From contig CP012816.1 in the NCBI GenBank assembly GCA_001936135.1, positions 186,001-250,000 of the forward strand: a stretch of 64,000 nucleotides of DNA, read 5' to 3'. Positions 1 through 11,101 of the stretch are shown piece after piece. How positions within the stretch are numbered: the stretch's first letter is position 1; each line of letters opens with the position of its first letter. This stretch comes from Saccharomycopsis fibuligera x Saccharomycopsis cf. fibuligera (taxonomy: Eukaryota; Ascomycota; Saccharomycetes; Ascoideales; Saccharomycopsidaceae). The notes under the pieces were generated by a model. It saw only the letters and a program-made list of their open reading frames with translations, did no database searches and was not told the DNA's origin. The translations under genes were made by a program, and so were the position numbers.

Positions 1-1242
1 ACTGGGTTGCTTAATAAGTTTAAAAAGTCAAAAGCTTAGATTTTCTAGTCTTTTTGTTTTAATATTTGAAAATTATTTGATATCCTATAACATTGCGTTA
101 ATTTCTTTTTCATCTTGTTTACTTTTCGTTTCTCATTAATTACTTTATTACCACTATTAATTTTTATGGTCCACTTTTCTGTTAATAGACAATGCAAATC
201 AATTTTCACTTCGTCTCAAACATTCTCTTCTTTGGGAAACACTATTTGAAAATTCTTTTGCTGATAATCTTTCCTTAAGCTGATATTATGAACGATAAGT
301 ATTATCTTTTTAACATTTGCGTAATTGTTTTATTCTGTATATTCAATTTCCAAATTCAGTCGGTTCACCCTAAGATAGTGTCCCTATAATGCTCTCAAAG
401 GCATAATTCCAGAAGTAGCTATCAAGACAAACTCATCTTATCGAGCATAACAGATGACGTATTCGGCACATGATAGAGAAAATTATTGGAATCTGCATTA
501 CAAATAACACAACAAGCAACGGCAATATCACCCAATGTGATCTAATCCCTAGGAGCAGGGTCTACCTGCCAAGATGAGCAACTACAGCAAGAAATTTCGC
601 ACGTCCTCAGTTTTAAAAGGTAGGCCCTGTGCCCATATCGGACATGATATAAATGCTGATGGGGGTAGTTCAGTTCAAGTATTAATGTTACGGACGAGCC
701 ACTAATGCAGAGTAAAATTTACAATAATTATACTATAAATACAAGTTTTTGGAATTTGAATACGCTAAGAATGATTGACATACGTAATTATAAGAACCAT
801 AAATTTTTCAAAGTTTTTATAATGTAAATAATAATCGTAACTAAAAACCAATCTATATAACGAAAATAAAAAAACATCAAAAAACGATAATCAATAGTAT
901 ATAACAGAAAATAAAAATAAGCAAAAATATTGTGTATATGTGATATAAAGTTGGGGAAATCAATAAAATATTTAATCTTTGAAAGCAAGTATGCACGCTT
1001 TGAAAATCTTTAGTGCTGTGGCCAAGAGCAGGAAAGATTACTCAAAGCAAAAGCAAAACAATGCCAGGCAAAGAGTTGAGAACCAAATTTTTTTAAACTT
1101 TGAAGAAGACCAAAATCGAAATTGACAGTTTGAACAAGTTGTCAATAGAAAAGCAAATAAAGCAGCAAGCAGAATGAAAAAATAAAATGAAGAAGAAAAA
1201 AAATGTATCATACCAGAGTAAGCAAAATAAGTTATATCAACT
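1..1242. other. Non-coding AT-rich DNA beyond the chitinase 3' end
   Basis: No coding region is supported here; the longest reading frames are short, AT-driven and resemble no family I know. It lies on the 3' side of the chitinase gene. The one visible structure is an imperfect inverted repeat, CAGGGTCTACCT at 556-567 and AGGTAGGCCCTG at 618-629. This is a 12-bp arm with one mismatch and a 50-bp loop. Confidence 0.6.
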
Positions 1243-3033
1243 CTACTCAAAAATCGGCTTATTAGCAGTATAGTTGCAAGTAGTGAAAACTTCATCACTA
1301 TTCCCGCTGGTGTAAGCATAACAAGTAGTTCCTGCAGCACATTCAAAATTCACCCAACTTCCATAATTGCAAATAGCGAGAGCTCCACTAGCGCGACAAA
1401 TTATAGTACCATCAGTACATTTTTCATTAGTGTTGGCGTACGCATCATTACTGTAGTTTTTATTCAAGCATTTGGCTTTTTCGTCACCTTTCAATCCAGA
1501 GCAATCTTCGAGTTCTGGAGATGAGGAACTGGTTGGAGTAGCGACGCTACTGGTAGTACTGGTACCGGAAGGTATAGAAGTGGCAGTAGTCGTACAAGGG
1601 CAGGCAGATGAAGAATCATGGGTTGAAATTGTATTGCTGTTGGATAAAGTGGTAGTGGTTGGGGACCCGGATGATGTTGGTAATGGAGGAGTGGTAAGAG
1701 AAGATACTTGAGAGCTAGTGTTACAGTAAGATGGACCATCAGTTGAAACTTGAGGACTCTGGGTTGTTGATGATGGATGAACAACAATGACGGTAGAATA
1801 AGAAGTCCAGGTAGTAATGTATGAAGTGTAGCTACCACTTTGCTCTTTCGTGGAAATAGTGGAAGTGACAGTAGATACTGGGATACTAGTAGTGTCAGTA
1901 ATTATGGATGACCAAGTGGTGATGGATGGAATAGCCGAAGTAACTGGGAAACCACTATAAGTGGTGGTATAATCGTTGTCACTAGCATGAGAACTTGTAC
2001 TTGGAGCAACGGTGGATAATGATGATACGCCAGTAGTAGTAGCAGTAGAAGAGGAAATAGTAGAAGAGGTATTGTTGTTGGAGCAAGTGTTACTAGTAAG
2101 AATTTTTTTGGCAACTTCAGCAAAAGATCCACCATCGACTTGATTCAAAGCAGCTTGAGAGGCATCCCAAACGGAAATACCACCAAAGTAATCAGAACAG
2201 CCAATATCAGCGACAGCGCTTTTAATTTGAGATGGAGTAGCATAGCCTGATCCGGCAGCAGAAGTGGAGCCAGGTAATCCAAGGAACAATTTGATGTTTT
2301 TGTTGTAAGCTTCGGTTTCGGCCCAAGTTACCCAATCTTCAAAATTAAAACTAGATCCAGTGACACTGCAGTAGTTGTTGTAAAATTGAATAAAAGCGAA
2401 ATCAACATCAGCTTTAGTCAAGACATCGTTCAAGGAAGCGTCGGGAATTGGACATTGAGGAGCAGCGGAAATATAATAATCTTTGGAACCTTTGTCAAAA
2501 TTGGTTCTCAATTGTTTGACCAAAGCAGCATATCCATTAGGGTTATTATTCTCAATATCAAGGTCAAACCCATCAATGATTGCATCATCGAATGGTCTGG
2601 TATCACTGGAACCTTCTCCAAACAAGTCCCATAAAGTGTCAGCAAATTTGGTAGCTTCATTATCACTTGAAAACCCATAACTTCCGGAAGCACCGCCGAG
2701 AGACAATAACACTTTGATACCTTTGTTTTGACATGTTTGAATATCAGTAGCAATTTTAGAGCAATGCAATAAACCGTTATCGTATTGTTCGTAACAAGCA
2801 TTGGCAAAGTTTAAACTAGGAACATTGTTGGTACCTGGGAATACAGTCATAAAGGAAATAATAACCATATCGACATTGTCATCGCAGTAGGAGCTAAGTC
2901 TTTCTTGACTACCAGCGGAAGCTTGACCCCAGTAGACAACAAAGTTTTCTTTGCTGTTAGCATCAAAGGCAGCATGAACTTGTTGATACAAAAAGTTCAA
3001 AAATAAAAAGAGGGAAAGTATCTGCGACAACAT
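1243..3033 (-). CDS. CTS1: Secreted GH18 chitinase with CBM19 chitin-binding tail
   Basis: Endochitinase that hydrolyses beta-1,4-linked N-acetylglucosamine in the cell wall, probably the daughter-cell separation enzyme (Cts1/Cht3 type). The 596-residue protein begins with a hydrophobic signal peptide (about residues 1-21, ending VHA). A GH18 barrel follows, with the SLGG strand at 111-114 and the catalytic signature DGFDLDIE at 154-161, where E161 is the proton donor. Residues about 315-505 are a Ser/Thr-rich linker likely to be heavily O-mannosylated. Residues about 508-590 are a Cys-rich CBM19-like chitin-binding domain. The modular order matches Saccharomyces Cts1. No GPI-anchor tail is seen, so it should be secreted and wall-retained. 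It is transcribed away from POT1. ACCAGC boxes upstream fit Ace2/Swi5 control as in S. cerevisiae. Family assignment is firm; which yeast paralogue it matches is less certain. Confidence 0.95.
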   Translation of the reverse strand: MLSQILSLFLFLNFLYQQVHAAFDANSKENFVVYWGQASAGSQERLSSYCDDNVDMVIISFMTVFPGTNNVPSLNFANACYEQYDNGLLHCSKIATDIQTCQNKGIKVLLSLGGASGSYGFSSDNEATKFADTLWDLFGEGSSDTRPFDDAIIDGFDLDIENNNPNGYAALVKQLRTNFDKGSKDYYISAAPQCPIPDASLNDVLTKADVDFAFIQFYNNYCSVTGSSFNFEDWVTWAETEAYNKNIKLFLGLPGSTSAAGSGYATPSQIKSAVADIGCSDYFGGISVWDASQAALNQVDGGSFAEVAKKILTSNTCSNNNTSSTISSSTATTTGVSSLSTVAPSTSSHASDNDYTTTYSGFPVTSAIPSITTWSSIITDTTSIPVSTVTSTISTKEQSGSYTSYITTWTSYSTVIVVHPSSTTQSPQVSTDGPSYCNTSSQVSSLTTPPLPTSSGSPTTTTLSNSNTISTHDSSSACPCTTTATSIPSGTSTTSSVATPTSSSSPELEDCSGLKGDEKAKCLNKNYSNDAYANTNEKCTDGTIICRASGALAICNYGSWVNFECAAGTTCYAYTSGNSDEVFTTCNYTANKPIFE

Positions 3034-3423
3034 TGTCTAAAGATACTGAGGAGATAGGTTTTGATAACTGTAAGGTATTAACGAAGTTCTTGGAATCTTT
3101 TTTCCTGCTATGAATTTGGAATAAAAACAGGTTTATTTATATCAAAAAGAATTTGCTTGTGTTGTATATGGAATAAGCAAACAGTATTGATCTAGTGGCT
3201 AGGGTTAATGAGATGCGTAATAAAAGATGCAGAGTGTATCGAAAATAGCTAGATAATTGATATATTTTCGTGTGTTGGAATTAAAGCTGAGCTTTCTAAA
3301 TTACAAAGGTCTTGGATCAGAAACCATCTAACTTGGAGAAATTACTTGATATTTATAACAGCTGAACATGGTGATGCTGATGTTAATAATAAGGATGGCA
3401 GTTACTAAAGATAAAATGAAAAA

Positions 3424-3943
3424 ACCAGCCAGCTCGTTATGAATTCAGAGGCTCTGCTTCTGAAAAAAATGGTTTTTTTGCTGGACGGTAATTGCAGCTT
3501 GCAGTAGAAAGGGTATATTGAAGCATCCTAACAATCACCTGGGGTTCATGAGGCAGGCTCAGAACAATTGTCATGGCTGAGAGAAGTTTTTCTTCCTAAC
3601 CAGATACTAGGATGCCAAACTATATGCTGCAGGATGGCGACTGCAGGGCAAATTCTGTGCACACAATTTCTCCGCGCCAAAACTGCTTCTATTAGAGACT
3701 GATTACTTCTTTGATTAAATGCAAAACCAACACTGTATCATAAATGACTCAAAAATTTATTGGTGGTCGACATTCAAGAAGCGAACCCCGTAATACAATA
3801 AATGAAGCCAGTCAGAAGAATAGAGGGTCAGACGATTAAGGGCTTTGAGGAAAAAGCATCAAAATGATTATGTCCACGGTGACTATAGCATGCTGCATCA
3901 TAATAAGCGATGGCGTGTTTTGACGCATGCACTCTGCACCAGC
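3424..3943 (-). promoter_or_regulatory. ACCAGC boxes upstream of chitinase (candidate Ace2/Swi5 sites)
   Basis: ACCAGC occurs at 3424-3429 and 3938-3943, about 390 and 905 bp upstream of the chitinase ATG. ACCAGC is the established core site for Ace2/Swi5, which activate CTS1 in daughter cells in S. cerevisiae. The motif is short and more copies lie further away (for example near 4985 and 5344), so the call is tentative. Confidence 0.35.
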
Positions 3944-5167
3944 AGGGATGCTTACGACTTTTAGCCAACATGATACCCTTTTAGGCATGCGAGTTCACCT
4001 CTTTGCCAGTTTTTGCGACGGTATTTGTGGCAGGGTTGCTACTGCTTAAGAAACGCAGCCTTCTCCATATTGTATACAATTGAATACCTCAGGATACCAA
4101 AAGTATTGAGGATGACGTGAGAGTACAGTTTGCAGTACAGAAGAGCTGTGAGGTTGTTGGTTGTTATTATGGGCTCTTCTACTCTGTACAGCTGCCATCC
4201 ACCGCTTGTAGCTTCATGCAAAAAGACATCCTACCCACCGTTCTTCGTAAACTACCCATGCTTTATTCAGATATTCTGGGAGAACTGAAAATATGGAAAA
4301 TGTAAGAGAAAATACTGGATAAGAGTTATAATTTAGCTGTTGATGTTCCAAGCAAGGATCCTTCACAGATATTCTGCATTCTGCTTGGTCAATCAAAGCT
4401 GTTACGGTTGATGGATAAGCGTTGCCTATGGATATTTGTCAGAGGGATCTGTCGATCATGATAAATCAAGACGATTCAGTACTTCACTAAGGAAGCTATT
4501 CACTCTGGCATTCTTTCTTCAAGAATAGTGGGTGGAGGCCGAAAGCCAAGGTGCATACTGTGAAGTCTGCAAGCAAACTCCTTTTTTTTTCTTGGTAACA
4601 GAGATGACTGGTTTTTAAGCAAACATTATTTTACCTTCTTCTAGCAGTGTCTGTTTTTGGATATAGGGAAATGGGCTTATAATGATCAAAAGGAGTGACG
4701 GATCTAAGACATACATTTGCAAAGACATTTGCATGATTGATGTAGTAGTTCTGGCTTACGAGACAGCCTATATCATGGCGATGACAGGATTCAAAAAAGT
4801 AGAATTTTGATTTACAAAGCATTTTATTACTATTGGCAGATAGCATAGATTGATAATAGACATGCAGAGTTGATCCGTTTGTTTTATTACCGAAGTATAT
4901 TGGATGATTTTCATTGATTGTCAACTTCGAGGAGAAGATGTAAGTACTTTGCAGAATAATAAAAAACCACCCAAGCAAGCAAGCAACCAGCCAGTCAGCC
5001 AAATTCATATATGCGTTTTGTGTTCTCAATTTCTGGATTGCTCTGCTAACCACCTCAATTTCCGGAAGGAAATTATATGTTTCTGGATCATTAAAGTAAT
5101 TTATTCCCAGTTAAGGTCCATTGCAGCTACAAACTGACATTTTTTGCAAAGTTTCTCCGGAGGAATC

Positions 5168-5192
5168 AAAAAAAAAAAAAAAAAAAAAAAAA
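5168..5192. repeat. A25 homopolymer
   Basis: Uninterrupted run of 25 A in the chitinase-POT1 spacer. It is one of several long A/T runs in the window and is probably nucleosome-excluding. Confidence 0.9.
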
Positions 5193-5749
5193 GTATGCAG
5201 CAAAAATGTACACGACTAAATCTGAGTGCCAAACGGTTTTTCCAACACTTTTGCTAAAAATAAACCGATTTTTTACCATCTGTAAAATAATTTGCCAGCA
5301 ATTTGATTTTGTAAAAGCCCTGAAAAAAAAACTAAAAATTATTACCAGCGGGCATTTTTTTGTCTCTTTTTTTTATTTTTTTTTAAAAAAAAACTACGGG
5401 CCATATCTTCATAGTCTTTTCTCTGGTACTATTTACGACTTGTTTGCAATTGACATATCCTGGGTTCACGGTTCCATGGATCGTCGATGGACACGCTTAT
5501 GACAGCCTGATCGACAATTTCATCTAGCATCTGTCAAATGCTTGCTATAGTATAACAATGATGACATGTTCCTGATAGAAGATAACCAGCCCTACTTTAG
5601 CGACTACAATAGTGCGATGCCCAAGACAATAAGAACTAGAAATGACATAAGTCATCACATCGCTGCCCAAATGCTTCTTCTGGTGAGCTTTTTGCGATTT
5701 GCGTCTCTGGCTGCCAGCCACTAGCTTTTTGCAATCATTATGAAATATG

Positions 5750-5771
5750 ATCACATGAGTAATCATGTGAT
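5750..5771. promoter_or_regulatory. Palindromic pair of ATCACATG sites
   Basis: ATCACATGA and its exact inverse TCATGTGAT are separated by 4 bp (GTAA). Each arm holds RTCACRTG, the Cbf1/CDEI-type bHLH target. The element is about 520 bp upstream of POT1. The perfect 9-bp symmetry suggests a dimeric binding site, but the bound factor is unknown. Confidence 0.45.
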
Positions 5772-6128
5772 GTAAAGGAATGCGAAGCCTCAACACAGCT
5801 TACCTTGACAGAACATAACCAGTCCACAGGCTGTGATCCAAGGTATCGATTAAATGGCACCTAGTGTCAACTACATTGAAACTGTTTTTGCTTGTATAGG
5901 CTAGTCATCTATGATGTCCGTGGTACTGCCACTGCTACACTAAGTACACGCAAACAAATACTATTCGCACTCACGCTCTCCCCACCGCCAGCAGCTGCCG
6001 TATCGGGGAGCTCCAAGCACTTTCTTGAACTTTCAGAATTTTTGAGTGACAGCATCACATGGGCGGGGCATTCTGGTTTAGTACTTGGGGCCGAGGACCC
6101 GTTGCCGATTAGTCGATTTGCCGCTGGC

Positions 6129-6177
6129 TTATTTATAAGAGTCCACGAGGCCCTGATTTGATCTTTGATCTTTGATC
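6129..6177 (+). promoter_or_regulatory. POT1 core promoter region with TATA-like box and TTTGATC x3
   Basis: A TTTATAAG TATA-like element lies about 155 bp upstream of the POT1 ATG. Three perfect tandem copies of TTTGATC follow at 6157-6177. GC boxes lie just upstream (GCGGGG at 6063-6068). I looked for a canonical oleate response element (CGG...CCG with the expected spacing) and could not find a convincing one. Confidence 0.4.
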
Positions 6178-6292
6178 TTCGTGTTTTGTTTGAGAATTGG
6201 TGCATTTTTTTGCGACTTGGCCTTTTCCTGTTAGTATTGAAAATCCTCAATTACTCACTTACCAGTATACCTTACCAAATCATAATTCAAAT

Positions 6293-7531
6293 ATGGAACG
6301 TTTAGCACAAATCTCTAGCCATTTAACCGGCTCCGGCAAGGACTCCAGCAATCTTCAAGCAATCAAGTCCAAGAACCCAGACGACGTGGTGGTGGTAGCT
6401 GCTTACAGAACCCCAATTGCCAAGGGTTTCAAAGGCTCTTTTAAAGACCTTCACTCTGAGGATCTACTTTTCCATTTGCTCAATGAATTCAAAAAGAAGG
6501 GTGTCATTGATTTCAGCAAGATTGAGGATATCGCTTGCGGTAACGTTCTAGCTCCAGGGGCTGGTTCCAACGAGCACCGTGCTGCCACCTTAGCTGCTGG
6601 TGTGCCATACCAAGTGCCATTCATTGGTATCAATCGTCAATGTTCTTCCGGATTGATGTCCGTTAATCATATTGCTAACCAGATCAAAGCTGGCCAAATT
6701 AATATTGGTCTTGCTGCTGGTTCAGAAAGTATGACACAGTATTTTGGCACTAGAGGTTTACCAAAAATTAGCGATTTCTTACTCGATCAGTCCCCTGAAG
6801 CTGAAAAGTGCTTGATTCCTATGGGTATTACCAATGAAAACGTTGCTGCAAAATTCGGCATTGATCGTGAAACTCAGGACCGTTTTGCTGCTAAATCTTA
6901 TGAAAAGGCAGGTAAAGCTATTGCTAGTGGTGCTTTCAAAGACGAAATAATTCCAATTCCAGTAAAAGATCCTAAAACCGGAGAAATCAAATACGTCAGC
7001 CAAGACGAAGGGGTTCGTAAAGGTACCAATTATGATGTGTTATCCAAGCTTAGACCAGCGTTCAAAAAAGATGGTACTACACATGCAGGTAACTCATCTC
7101 AAGTTTCCGATGGTGCCGCTATTGTCCTCTTGGCAAGAAGAGATGTTGCTGAACAGCTCAGTTTGCCAATTGTTGGTAAATACGTTGCCACTCAAGTTGT
7201 TGGTGTACCACCAGAAATCATGGGAGTTGGTCCGGCTTACGCAATTCCAAAGTTACTCACTTCTCTTAATTTGACTCATCAAGATGTAAATGTATTTGAA
7301 ATTAACGAAGCCTTTGCAGCTCAATGCCTTTATTCAATCGAAAGTGTTGGTATTCCTAAAGAAAAAGTCAATCCTAAAGGTGGGGCTATTGCATTAGGCC
7401 ATCCATTGGGTTGCACTGGGGCTAGATTGGTAGCTACCGTGTTGAATGAATTGCAGGTGGGTCAATTGGGGGTTACTAGTATGTGCATTGGTAGTGGTAT
7501 GGGTGCTGCAGCATTGTTTGTCAAAGAATAA
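6293..7531 (+). CDS. POT1: Peroxisomal 3-ketoacyl-CoA thiolase
   Basis: Catalyses the last step of fatty-acid beta-oxidation, thiolytic cleavage of 3-ketoacyl-CoA to acetyl-CoA and a shortened acyl-CoA, in the peroxisome matrix. The ATG at 6293 is chosen because it gives a 412-residue protein starting MERLAQISSHL. This is a perfect PTS2 signal, R-L-x5-H-L at residues 3-11, as expected for Pex7 import. The upstream in-frame extension has no ATG start and would bury the signal. The nucleophilic cysteine is C117 in NRQCSSG. The C-terminal catalytic blocks NEAFAAQ, GGAIALGHPLG and CIGSGMG are all present. Length matches yeast Pot1 (about 417 residues). It is convergent with MEP2 and divergent from the chitinase gene. 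No CTG codon was noticed in the reading frame. Confidence 0.96.
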   Translation: MERLAQISSHLTGSGKDSSNLQAIKSKNPDDVVVVAAYRTPIAKGFKGSFKDLHSEDLLFHLLNEFKKKGVIDFSKIEDIACGNVLAPGAGSNEHRAATLAAGVPYQVPFIGINRQCSSGLMSVNHIANQIKAGQINIGLAAGSESMTQYFGTRGLPKISDFLLDQSPEAEKCLIPMGITNENVAAKFGIDRETQDRFAAKSYEKAGKAIASGAFKDEIIPIPVKDPKTGEIKYVSQDEGVRKGTNYDVLSKLRPAFKKDGTTHAGNSSQVSDGAAIVLLARRDVAEQLSLPIVGKYVATQVVGVPPEIMGVGPAYAIPKLLTSLNLTHQDVNVFEINEAFAAQCLYSIESVGIPKEKVNPKGGAIALGHPLGCTGARLVATVLNELQVGQLGVTSMCIGSGMGAAALFVKE

Positions 7532-8901
7532 ATTTTTTGCTTGAAGTAATATTTTATTCATGATGTGTGCTCTTAGATACATATGTGTTCCGCTTTGTTA
7601 TTGTTTATGCTTCAAGCTAACCTTGATTCATCAAAATGATTTGTTATTATTTATGATTGCACTTAACTGTTAACTGTTTCCGTCATATCTTTTCTTCTTT
7701 TTATATGGCTAGTTATTTTTTATTTTTACGTGCTCTGTTATAAACATCAACTAAAAATGATTTGTAAAAATTTTTTTAGATTTGCGCGGTGTGTCAGTAT
7801 GTAGTAAGTGTTTTTTGTGTATTGGAGCAATATTCTTGTAGATAGAGATCTCGATTCATTTGGTGCTTTGGTTTCGATAAGGTCCACTTGCTTGCTATAC
7901 CGCTTTTCTATTCCCTTGGGCTAGTTGAGATCTGCTATTGTTTGGATGTTCTGGGAAAATTGAAGACAGAATCCCCAACAAGGTGGAACAAGGATAAAAA
8001 ATAGCCCTATTTTTCCTTTCACTACTGCCTGTCTGCCGACATCTTTGTGTGGATTTGACCAAATTTCCAATGGAAATACCCCTCCATTAGACAAAGAAAA
8101 AAAACGAGAAATTACAGCTATTAAATGTTAATTTGAGATTCAAGTTTTTCAAAGTTAAAGATTCAACGCGTTGCTTGTGACAAGCTCGGAAAAAGTTATG
8201 CATATGTTCACTTTGAGGCACCATTCTCAAAACCTGACTTGTGAGAGTAGCTACTTTGATTAGATATTGGTAATCACTGCAGATACTTGAAGCACATACG
8301 CCCATATCCTAAAGCTGTTCTATCTTAAGGTTCAGCATGTTGATTTGCATGGCTGCGGCATTTCTTATTTTTGAAAGCACATTGGAAGCATCATCTATTT
8401 TGATAATTCTTATCTTGAAAAATATATATAGACGACTATGCCGATTTAGGGCATGTTGCCTTGCATAACTTGCATAACATGCATGAAAGAATAAATGACT
8501 GGCCTGGAATAATTGACTTTTGGAGAATCAATGAATCAATTAGAATAATATTTGGCAACTTTTGAGATCGCGTTGTTTGTTGACAAAACGAAATTTGCAA
8601 AGATGAAGCCTTGGGGGGGATGTCAATTCAAACCTTAAATTTACCTAGACGAAAATTGTGTAAACTACAATACTTATTGGGGCTTAAAAATATCTTTTGT
8701 AATTTGGTAAGAGATAAGTGAAACATTAGACATTAAATATCAAACTTGTAAAGAAAGATAGACTAGACAGAAATAAAAATCTATAGAACAAGGGCAATCA
8801 TAAGGATCTGAAGTTAAAAAACAAAACAAAAGTTAAAAAGCAATCAAGCAAACAAAACAAAAGTATATAAATAATGACAAAAATAATAATGACAGCGTAT
8901 T
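7532..8901. other. Convergent intergenic region POT1/MEP2
   Basis: A 1.4-kb spacer between two 3' ends. No supported gene is present. It is AT-rich, as expected for terminators, with a short TTGCATAAC duplication near 8460. Confidence 0.55.
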
Positions 8902-10386
8902 TCAAGCATTAGTGGCTGCATTATGAGTTTCAGCGCCCTTTTCATCCGAAGCAGTTTCTTCAGCAGCAGCGTGAGCAGCAGCTACCGAGTTTCTGCTCTT
9001 AATACTTCTGACTGGTTCAGGAATATAGATTTGCTCATCAGACAATGAAATGAATTCTCCAATTTGACAAGCATCAGTACCCATTTCTTCTTCTTCTTCA
9101 CTAAGTCTCAACTTCAAGAATGGTATTCTGTCCATAACAAGCAAAATAATACTAGTCATAACAAAAGCCCACAACATGATGGAAATACAAGCAGCCAATT
9201 GATAACCAAGTTGTTTGTAGTGATGATTAAGCCAGCCCCCGTCAATAGCACTATCAGGATCTTTAGCAACAGAACCATCAGTGGCAGCTATGTAATCAGC
9301 AGTGAAAAGACCAGTCAAACAACTTCCAGTGAATCCACCAACTGCATGTAATGAAAACACATCCATACCATCATCAATCTTCAAGAAGTTTTTAATATCG
9401 ACGGCATAATTGCAAGCAATGGCACAAATGACGCCAATTGGCACGGCAAAATAAATTGGTACAAACCCAGCGGCTGGAGTAATACCAACAAGACCAGCAA
9501 TGACACCCATACACATACCCGCAGTAGTCCAACGACGACCACATCTGAAATAATCAACAAATAACCAAGTCAAACCTGCTGTTGCAGCTGCAAGCATAGT
9601 GTTCATACAAGCGTACCAGGCTTTGATCGTAGCAGTACCACCACTACCACCGTTGAAGCCTAACCAACCAAACCACAAGAATACAGTTCCCAAGACGATA
9701 CTAGAAACACTGTGTGGCTTGTATTTTGGCAAGGCAGTAACAGTTGGATCATTTCTTTTGCCCAAAATCAAAGCGTAAGCTAAAGCGCTTATCCCGGAAG
9801 CTTGATGCACTGGACCACCACCCGCAAAATCCAAAGCGCCTAATTTGGCCAACCAACCTTCTGCGTTCCAAGTCCAACATGCAACAAAATTGTAAACCAA
9901 AGTCATCCACAAAAACAAAAACAACATCATTGGGCCCAATCTTGCTCTTTCACAAGCACCACCGAGCATCAATGCCCCAGTGACCATAGCAAACATCATT
10001 TGAAAGAAACAAAACAATATATCAGGAACACTACTGACGGATGATGGCGCTCCCAAGACATCCATCATCCCGAAAAATTGCAATGAGCCAATCATACCGG
10101 ATTTAACATTATGAGAAAAGGTCAAAGAGTAGCCCCAAAAGAACCATTCAAAGACAACTAAGCAAGAACACATAACAGATGCCCAGATAAGGGAAAGTGC
10201 ATGTTTCTTTCTAGCGAGACCACTGTAAAGGAGACCAATACCAGGTACCACCATAAAAAAGACTAAGCAGCCAGAAGTAGCAACCCATACCATGTCAGCT
10301 TTGTCATATGGCTGGTTCAAGTCGTACTTCATGACATCGCCACCGGTGCCGGAATCAGTCAAGCCAGAGTATGTTGGTTCTGACAT
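8902..10386 (-). CDS. MEP2: Ammonium transporter, Mep2-type
   Basis: Amt/Mep/Rh plasma-membrane transporter that imports ammonium; Mep2 members also act as sensors for filamentous growth. The 494-residue protein has about 11 membrane segments between residues 30 and 425. The conserved pore residues are visible: D186, the twin histidines H194 and H347, and the signature FNGGSGG near 244-250. Histidine at 194 separates it from Mep1/Mep3, which carry glutamate there. The cytosolic tail keeps the Mep2-like words GTDACQIGEF and YIPEPVRS. S461 in that motif corresponds by position to the Npr1-controlled serine of the ScMep2 tail, by recollection of the family. No N-terminal N-glycosylation sequon like that of ScMep2 is seen. 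GATA boxes upstream fit nitrogen catabolite repression. It lies head-to-tail downstream of URC4. Confidence 0.93.
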   Translation of the reverse strand: MSEPTYSGLTDSGTGGDVMKYDLNQPYDKADMVWVATSGCLVFFMVVPGIGLLYSGLARKKHALSLIWASVMCSCLVVFEWFFWGYSLTFSHNVKSGMIGSLQFFGMMDVLGAPSSVSSVPDILFCFFQMMFAMVTGALMLGGACERARLGPMMLFLFLWMTLVYNFVACWTWNAEGWLAKLGALDFAGGGPVHQASGISALAYALILGKRNDPTVTALPKYKPHSVSSIVLGTVFLWFGWLGFNGGSGGTATIKAWYACMNTMLAAATAGLTWLFVDYFRCGRRWTTAGMCMGVIAGLVGITPAAGFVPIYFAVPIGVICAIACNYAVDIKNFLKIDDGMDVFSLHAVGGFTGSCLTGLFTADYIAATDGSVAKDPDSAIDGGWLNHHYKQLGYQLAACISIMLWAFVMTSIILLVMDRIPFLKLRLSEEEEEMGTDACQIGEFISLSDEQIYIPEPVRSIKSRNSVAAAHAAAEETASDEKGAETHNAATNA

Positions 10387-10395
10387 GTTGATGTT

Positions 10396-11101
10396 GATAA
10401 TTTAGTGTGGTCGACTGGTGCTGTATATTTTGATATAGTATAGTTATTTGTTGATGTGTGTTTGGCCGATGAACAATACAGAGCAATTTTACTAGTCCGC
10501 TGAATAGATCAACAACTATTTAGTCAGTTAATTGAATTAATTGTCAAAAAAAGAAAAAAGAAAAAAAGGGAAAAGAGGAACTATCAGCACAACTTGTACG
10601 AATAAAAAATTCAGAAAAAACAAAAAACAAAGAAAAAATAACAACGTTCATTCCAGCAGCAGGGTCGGTCCACTATCTATATATGAACTCCCATAGTCAT
10701 TTTTAGTACACTGTCCCATTAATACTTTTAGTGTATTCTCATATCAATGCCCTATCAAGAGCCACTAATCATTATCTTTCTCGGCAAAACACAAAAAGAC
10801 AGAAAGCACCACTAGTTGCTGCTTCTCAGGTAATTTTACTGTCAAAACATATCAAAGAAAAAAGGAACCACAGCCACGGATCTCTGCGACGATTGGCTGG
10901 AGTTGTGCCAGAGATAAGCATTTTGCCAAAGATAACCATCAGAGTGATGCGAGCTAGCGTAGGCGAGTGTATTACAGAGCAGACTAGAGCATGGATCCGT
11001 GGACTAAGGTATGTGTTGATGTCTGATACTGCGTGATGGAGTATTTCAAAGCGTTATAGTGCACTATAGTGCAGTAGCATGTTAGAGAATGTTTAGATAA
11101 G
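10396..11101 (-). promoter_or_regulatory. GATA boxes upstream of MEP2
   Basis: GATAA cores occur at 10396-10400, 10772-10776 (reverse), 10913-10917, 10931-10935 and 11096-11100; two extend to GATAAG. Paired GATA boxes are the target of Gln3/Gat1, which drive MEP2 under nitrogen limitation in yeasts. This 1-kb spacer belongs to the MEP2 promoter because URC4 ends at its far side. GATAA is common in AT-rich DNA, so only the close pair at 10913/10931 is suggestive by itself. Confidence 0.45.

Larger units (their letters stand above)
3034..6292. other. Divergent intergenic region between chitinase and POT1
   Basis: A 3.3-kb spacer shared by the two divergent promoters. Open frames exist, including one of 140 codons at 4631-5053 on the minus strand. 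None shows a recognisable domain, and all have the composition of chance frames. It contains a 25-A tract (5168-5192), a perfect 9-bp inverted repeat (5750-5771) and a GC-richer stretch from about 5970 to 6130 next to POT1. Confidence 0.6.

Noticed and set aside
4598-4612. ACAGAGATGA, as in the U6 snRNA catalytic core
   Set aside because: The following bases do not continue as U6 (no TCAGC and no 3' internal stem-loop), and no Pol III terminator is suitably placed.
4631-5053. 140-codon minus-strand frame in the chitinase-POT1 spacer
   Set aside because: No domain, no codon or composition signal distinguishing it from chance, and no promoter or splice evidence.
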